Source: Stratiolaelaps scimitus
Lineage: Eukaryota; Arthropoda; Arachnida; Mesostigmata; Laelapidae
Assembly (NCBI GenBank): GCA_019614645.1
Contig: JABWDB010000016.1
Coordinates: 2,790,001 to 2,854,000, forward strand
Direction of reading: 5' to 3'
DNA: 64,000 nucleotides
Below are positions 60,553 to 64,000 of this stretch, in pieces. Position numbers and translations under genes: made by a program. The notes under the pieces were generated by a model. The model had not been told where the DNA came from and searched no databases. It saw nothing but the letters and a program-made list of their open reading frames with translations. The first letter of the stretch is position 1, and every line of letters starts with the position of its first letter.

Positions 60553-63500
60553 ATAAATTGTGATTAAATTTGATCACGAACTAGTGAACAGAAGAAGAAC
60601 TCGACGAGAAGAACGACGATAACGGCGAAGACCATTAAAGCAGCGATACACTTATATACACACACATATATATATATATATATAGATGCAACGCACATCT
60701 AGAAGAGAAGAGCAGAAGAGATGTCCGCCATCGAGGTGGCGCAGAGACGCGGTAGTCGGGTGGCGGGCGCTTGGAGCGCCCCATAACATCAACGCTCAAC
60801 ATCAAACAACAAGACACCAGAGAAGAAAATCAGAAAGAGAGATGTAAACGCAGCTCCCTCGCAGACAGAACACAAGCGGTTGGAATGGAGCTCTTAACTA
60901 ACTTAATTGATCTCTGGTGTTAGCATCGTCTGTCAGAAACACACTAGACTGTTTTCAGACTAAGGCACTTTTAGATATATATATATAAAGACCTACACGC
61001 AGTCATTAATGCTACCACAGCCGCTCATATATCGGAGTGCAGTTCAGTGTCGTATGAGACGACCACAGCAGTATGTTGTTGTTGTTACTGCTGCTGTTGT
61101 TGTTCATACAATGACAACGATCTCAGTCAGGTAGTCAGTTTCAACTCTCCTATCTTTGTCGTGCTGTGATCAGCATTGCATGCTCACGCTGTGGTTCAAT
61201 TTCATGTGGTTGGATGGCTCATGATAGCCAATGATGGACAGACTACAACAAACAATTCTTGGAGGGTCCAACCTTGGTCGTGGCTACGGCATGGTCTCAA
61301 CACAGTATGACATAATTCATTTGTATTTGTGACAATCTGTATCGACTTTGTGTTGCACACACAATATTCTCTTTGCGTAGCCCGAAATAATTTAGTTTAG
61401 AGCAAATTTAGGCAAAATATTGCGCCCGACAAAAAAAATAGCTTTCGTTTGGTAATAGTCGAGCGATTGCCAGTTGTTGGAGAAATCGGTGACCAGAAAT
61501 GCCGCGTTTGCTGCCGCGTTCCGTTGAAACAGTCAGCCGCATAGGCAACGAGCGGGCAAAACACCTTAGCATGCCAACCCAGCCGATGAGAGCCAGCTCG
61601 CGGTCTGCCCGCGGACCTATCAGCCCTGGCGAGATGGCCATTGCAGCTTCTTCGGTCATCCCGTTGCGGCTTCATGCTAGATACTACTACTTCTACTACA
61701 ATTACTACCTAGTCGATAGATATATAAGTATTATAAAGACGACCCAACGAAATGGCAAGTTCAGCTCAAGGGACGCCGCGCTGAACAACGCCAACGGCGC
61801 CAATACCCGGCCCAATCGTAGTCCATGAAGAATCTGTTGTCGGCCGGTCAGGGACCCAGCCACTCAGTTGGTTCAGTCAGTCGCGTGGTTGCCGTCTCAG
61901 AACGACTAATCGTTGTATCGTGCTGGTAGCGATGGTGTTAGAAGTGGTGGCATCTCAATCGTTTGGCTTCGCTCGAAAGTCGACGTTCGTTTGGGCAATG
62001 GCAGCCGATGGTCAGTCAGGTCGTTGTTTTGAGGTGCCGACGCCGTCACCGACGCTGCCACAGACCACAGCTTTGTTGATTCTTCTAGAAGCGAAAAGTA
62101 GGTTTCAAGCCATCTAAGTAGAGATGGTAGGAGAGAGAGAGAGCGAGAGAGAGAAATATTCTCGTCCGAGCTACGATGTGAGAGGCCTTTCGATGCAGTT
62201 GAGTGAAGTATTCGACTTCGTGTGTCGGCGATATCTGCGAGATATGACGTAAACGTGAATTCTCCCTATGGGCTGCTTGCTTTTAGATGAAGAAAAAGAA
62301 GAAGAAGTCGAAAAAATCGAGCTGAAGAACAAACAGCCGTACAGCGACGCTAACAAGATGTGTACGAGTGTGTATATAGGTCTGCATCCAGATCATGCCA
62401 GTGTTTAGGAATATTATTATTATTATTATCATATAGCGTGCTGTATAGTTTACACGATTTTGATAGTTTGCATTCTATTCAGATAGCTGGACATTGGTAG
62501 TCGATTTGTTGGCTGGTGAACTCGATGTGTGCGGCAGCGACTTATGAGCGATATGAGTGGAGGTGCAGGGCCATTTCTATCTCAAAATATATATATATAT
62601 ATATAAATTGCATTCATTAAGGCTACATATGCCATATTTCGTTGGAGCCTCAAAGTAGTTGTTGAGAATGGTTTTGCTGAAATATTGTCGAATTTCTCGT
62701 CGTCGTCAACAGCCGAACGATGTAGAAGGGAAAGTCTATGCTATTGCACTTTGATATAAACAGCCCCTTGTATGTATTATACTATATCATACGTACACAT
62801 ATATTGTTGTGTGACATCCACTTCTTTTAGTGTTTAATCGCAAACAAATGGCCTTCGTGAGTATGTAAGTGGCATAATCCATGTATTTTACAGATTAATT
62901 AGTCTTCGACCGAGAAGAAAAAAAAGTCTATAATCAGCTCATGATAAATCTATCGATTAGAAATATCCTATAATATATCTTTAGCAAACAAGAAAATTAT
63001 TGCTTAGTGTTAACTCTTGTTCATCTTGACTCTATCTTTGCTGTTTGACTGTGGAATTAGTAACAATGTGACAGATGATGGGCGTACATATCAGAACAGC
63101 CAACGAATACAACACAACCAAACAACGATGAGCTGCTCATTCCCCGTTTTGTTATTACGCCCTTTATTTAACGTCGGCGGCGGCAGCAGCAACAGCAGCG
63201 TCGATGTTACAACTTCTTGTGGTGGTGGTTGTGGTGGTGGTCTTGTTGTGTGGGTGGATATCCCTGTGTGGCTGTGTACGCGTAATGCGTGCGCTCTATG
63301 ATCGCCGTGGGATAGCTGATAGCACTGCCGGTGGCAGACTTTTCAATTAGGCATTGGCGGCGACTCGAGTGTAGTAGAATGCTGGTGATTATCACAGATA
63401 TGATGAGAGACAAGTTCTCCGCTGGTTGTCTTGTTTCTCTCGGTTCGTTGCTTGTGTTGGTATCCAGTAGAGGGGTGCGGGAACGGCCACGTAGCACCAC

Positions 63501-64000
63501 GAAGAGTAACGAAGGTGGAGAAACAAACTATCGAACGAATGGAAGGACGGACTGCCACATGGGGCATTAAGCATTAGACGGCGGCGAAAGCAGCGGCGGC
63601 GGCGGCAGCCGCTGGAGCAGCAGCAGCTAATGGTGGAGTACTCGACAGCTCGGCTGGACCTTCCCGGAACGGCGTTTGCCGTTGATTCATAGGATTGAAT
63701 AGAGATCAACCTGAAAACGTCTCGTTCGAGGGTTTCCTCTCAAGGCATCGAAAAAAAAGACGATAAAAACAACCAGAGACGTTCGTGCCGGTAGCAGCAG
63801 CCACCTCTGCCAAAACGGATGCATAACTGGAGGGTGTTTTATATAAACATTCGTATCTAGATTAGCGCACACCACGGGGTGGGCGTCCATAAAAGGGAAA
63901 AAAAGTAAGAACGATTTCACTGTGACTTTAGCGAAAAATGATATTGAGTCAGTTCCACGTGTGAGCGAAGGTAGTATAGATTGATAGATATATAATGTAA
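60553..64000. other. Mixed DNA to the window end, no gene recognised
   Basis: TA arrays at 60666-60684, 60975-60988 and 62587-62606, and a (GA)n run near 62131-62153. A GC-rich patch lies at 61.5-62.1 kb (frame 61499-61828 plus, 109 codons, no motif), and another with GGC/CAG/GTG runs at 63.17-63.65 kb, open on both strands. No domain recognised. Confidence 0.45.
60666..60684. repeat. (AT)n microsatellite
   Basis: Nineteen-base AT array following a (CA)n run. Confidence 0.9.

Overview
This is a eukaryotic nuclear window. It contains one gene that can be read end to end: a nine-exon cytochrome P450 with GT-AG introns of about 180 to 530 bases. Short introns, a clan-2-like P450, many (TA)n microsatellites, and abundant CAG/CAA/GTT triplet runs in GC-rich islands suggest an arthropod. 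An acarine such as a parasitic mite is my best guess, but nothing here proves the species. No bacterial operons, CRISPR arrays, phage genes, rRNA genes or intact tRNA genes were seen.

Left part (1-7.5 kb): the window opens inside a decayed mariner-type transposase (1-435). Next is an isolated, broken copy of a P450 last exon (1148-1311), and then the intact P450 gene (2457-6915, 492 residues). Together these look like the edge of a P450 array that has lost a member, with a dead transposon beside it.

Middle left (7.5-22.5 kb): AT-richer DNA without recognisable genes. It holds (TA)n arrays, two tRNA-like (SINE-like) fragments, a dispersed repeat pair and short palindromes.

GC-rich triplet belt (22.5-31.6 kb): dense CAG, CAA, GTT and CTG runs with long but unconvincing open frames. 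It ends in a good splice donor at 31596/31597. I read it tentatively as promoter or long 5' untranslated exon sequence of a plus-strand gene whose coding part lies elsewhere; this is inference.

Right half (31.6-64 kb): AT-rich stretches alternate with GC-rich islands (around 37-38, 39.3-41.6, 43.5-44.2, 45.1-47.5, 48.8-50.3, 54.8-55.4, 57.1-57.7, 59.2-60.6 and 61.5-62.1 kb). Several short ATG-initiated frames are protein-like, two with good signal-peptide features (40307 and 43951), but none matches a family I recognise. A chance-level ORF count cannot be excluded for any of them. The strongest non-coding structures are two hairpins: 35509-35553 (19-bp stem, 7-base loop) and 36864-36959 (36-bp stem with two mismatches, 24-base loop). 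The second has the dimensions of a microRNA precursor.

Apart from the P450, its pseudo-exon and the transposase relic, every gene call here is a candidate with low to moderate confidence. I found no clear undescribed multi-gene system. The most testable novelty is the pair of hairpins and the signal-peptide micro-ORFs.
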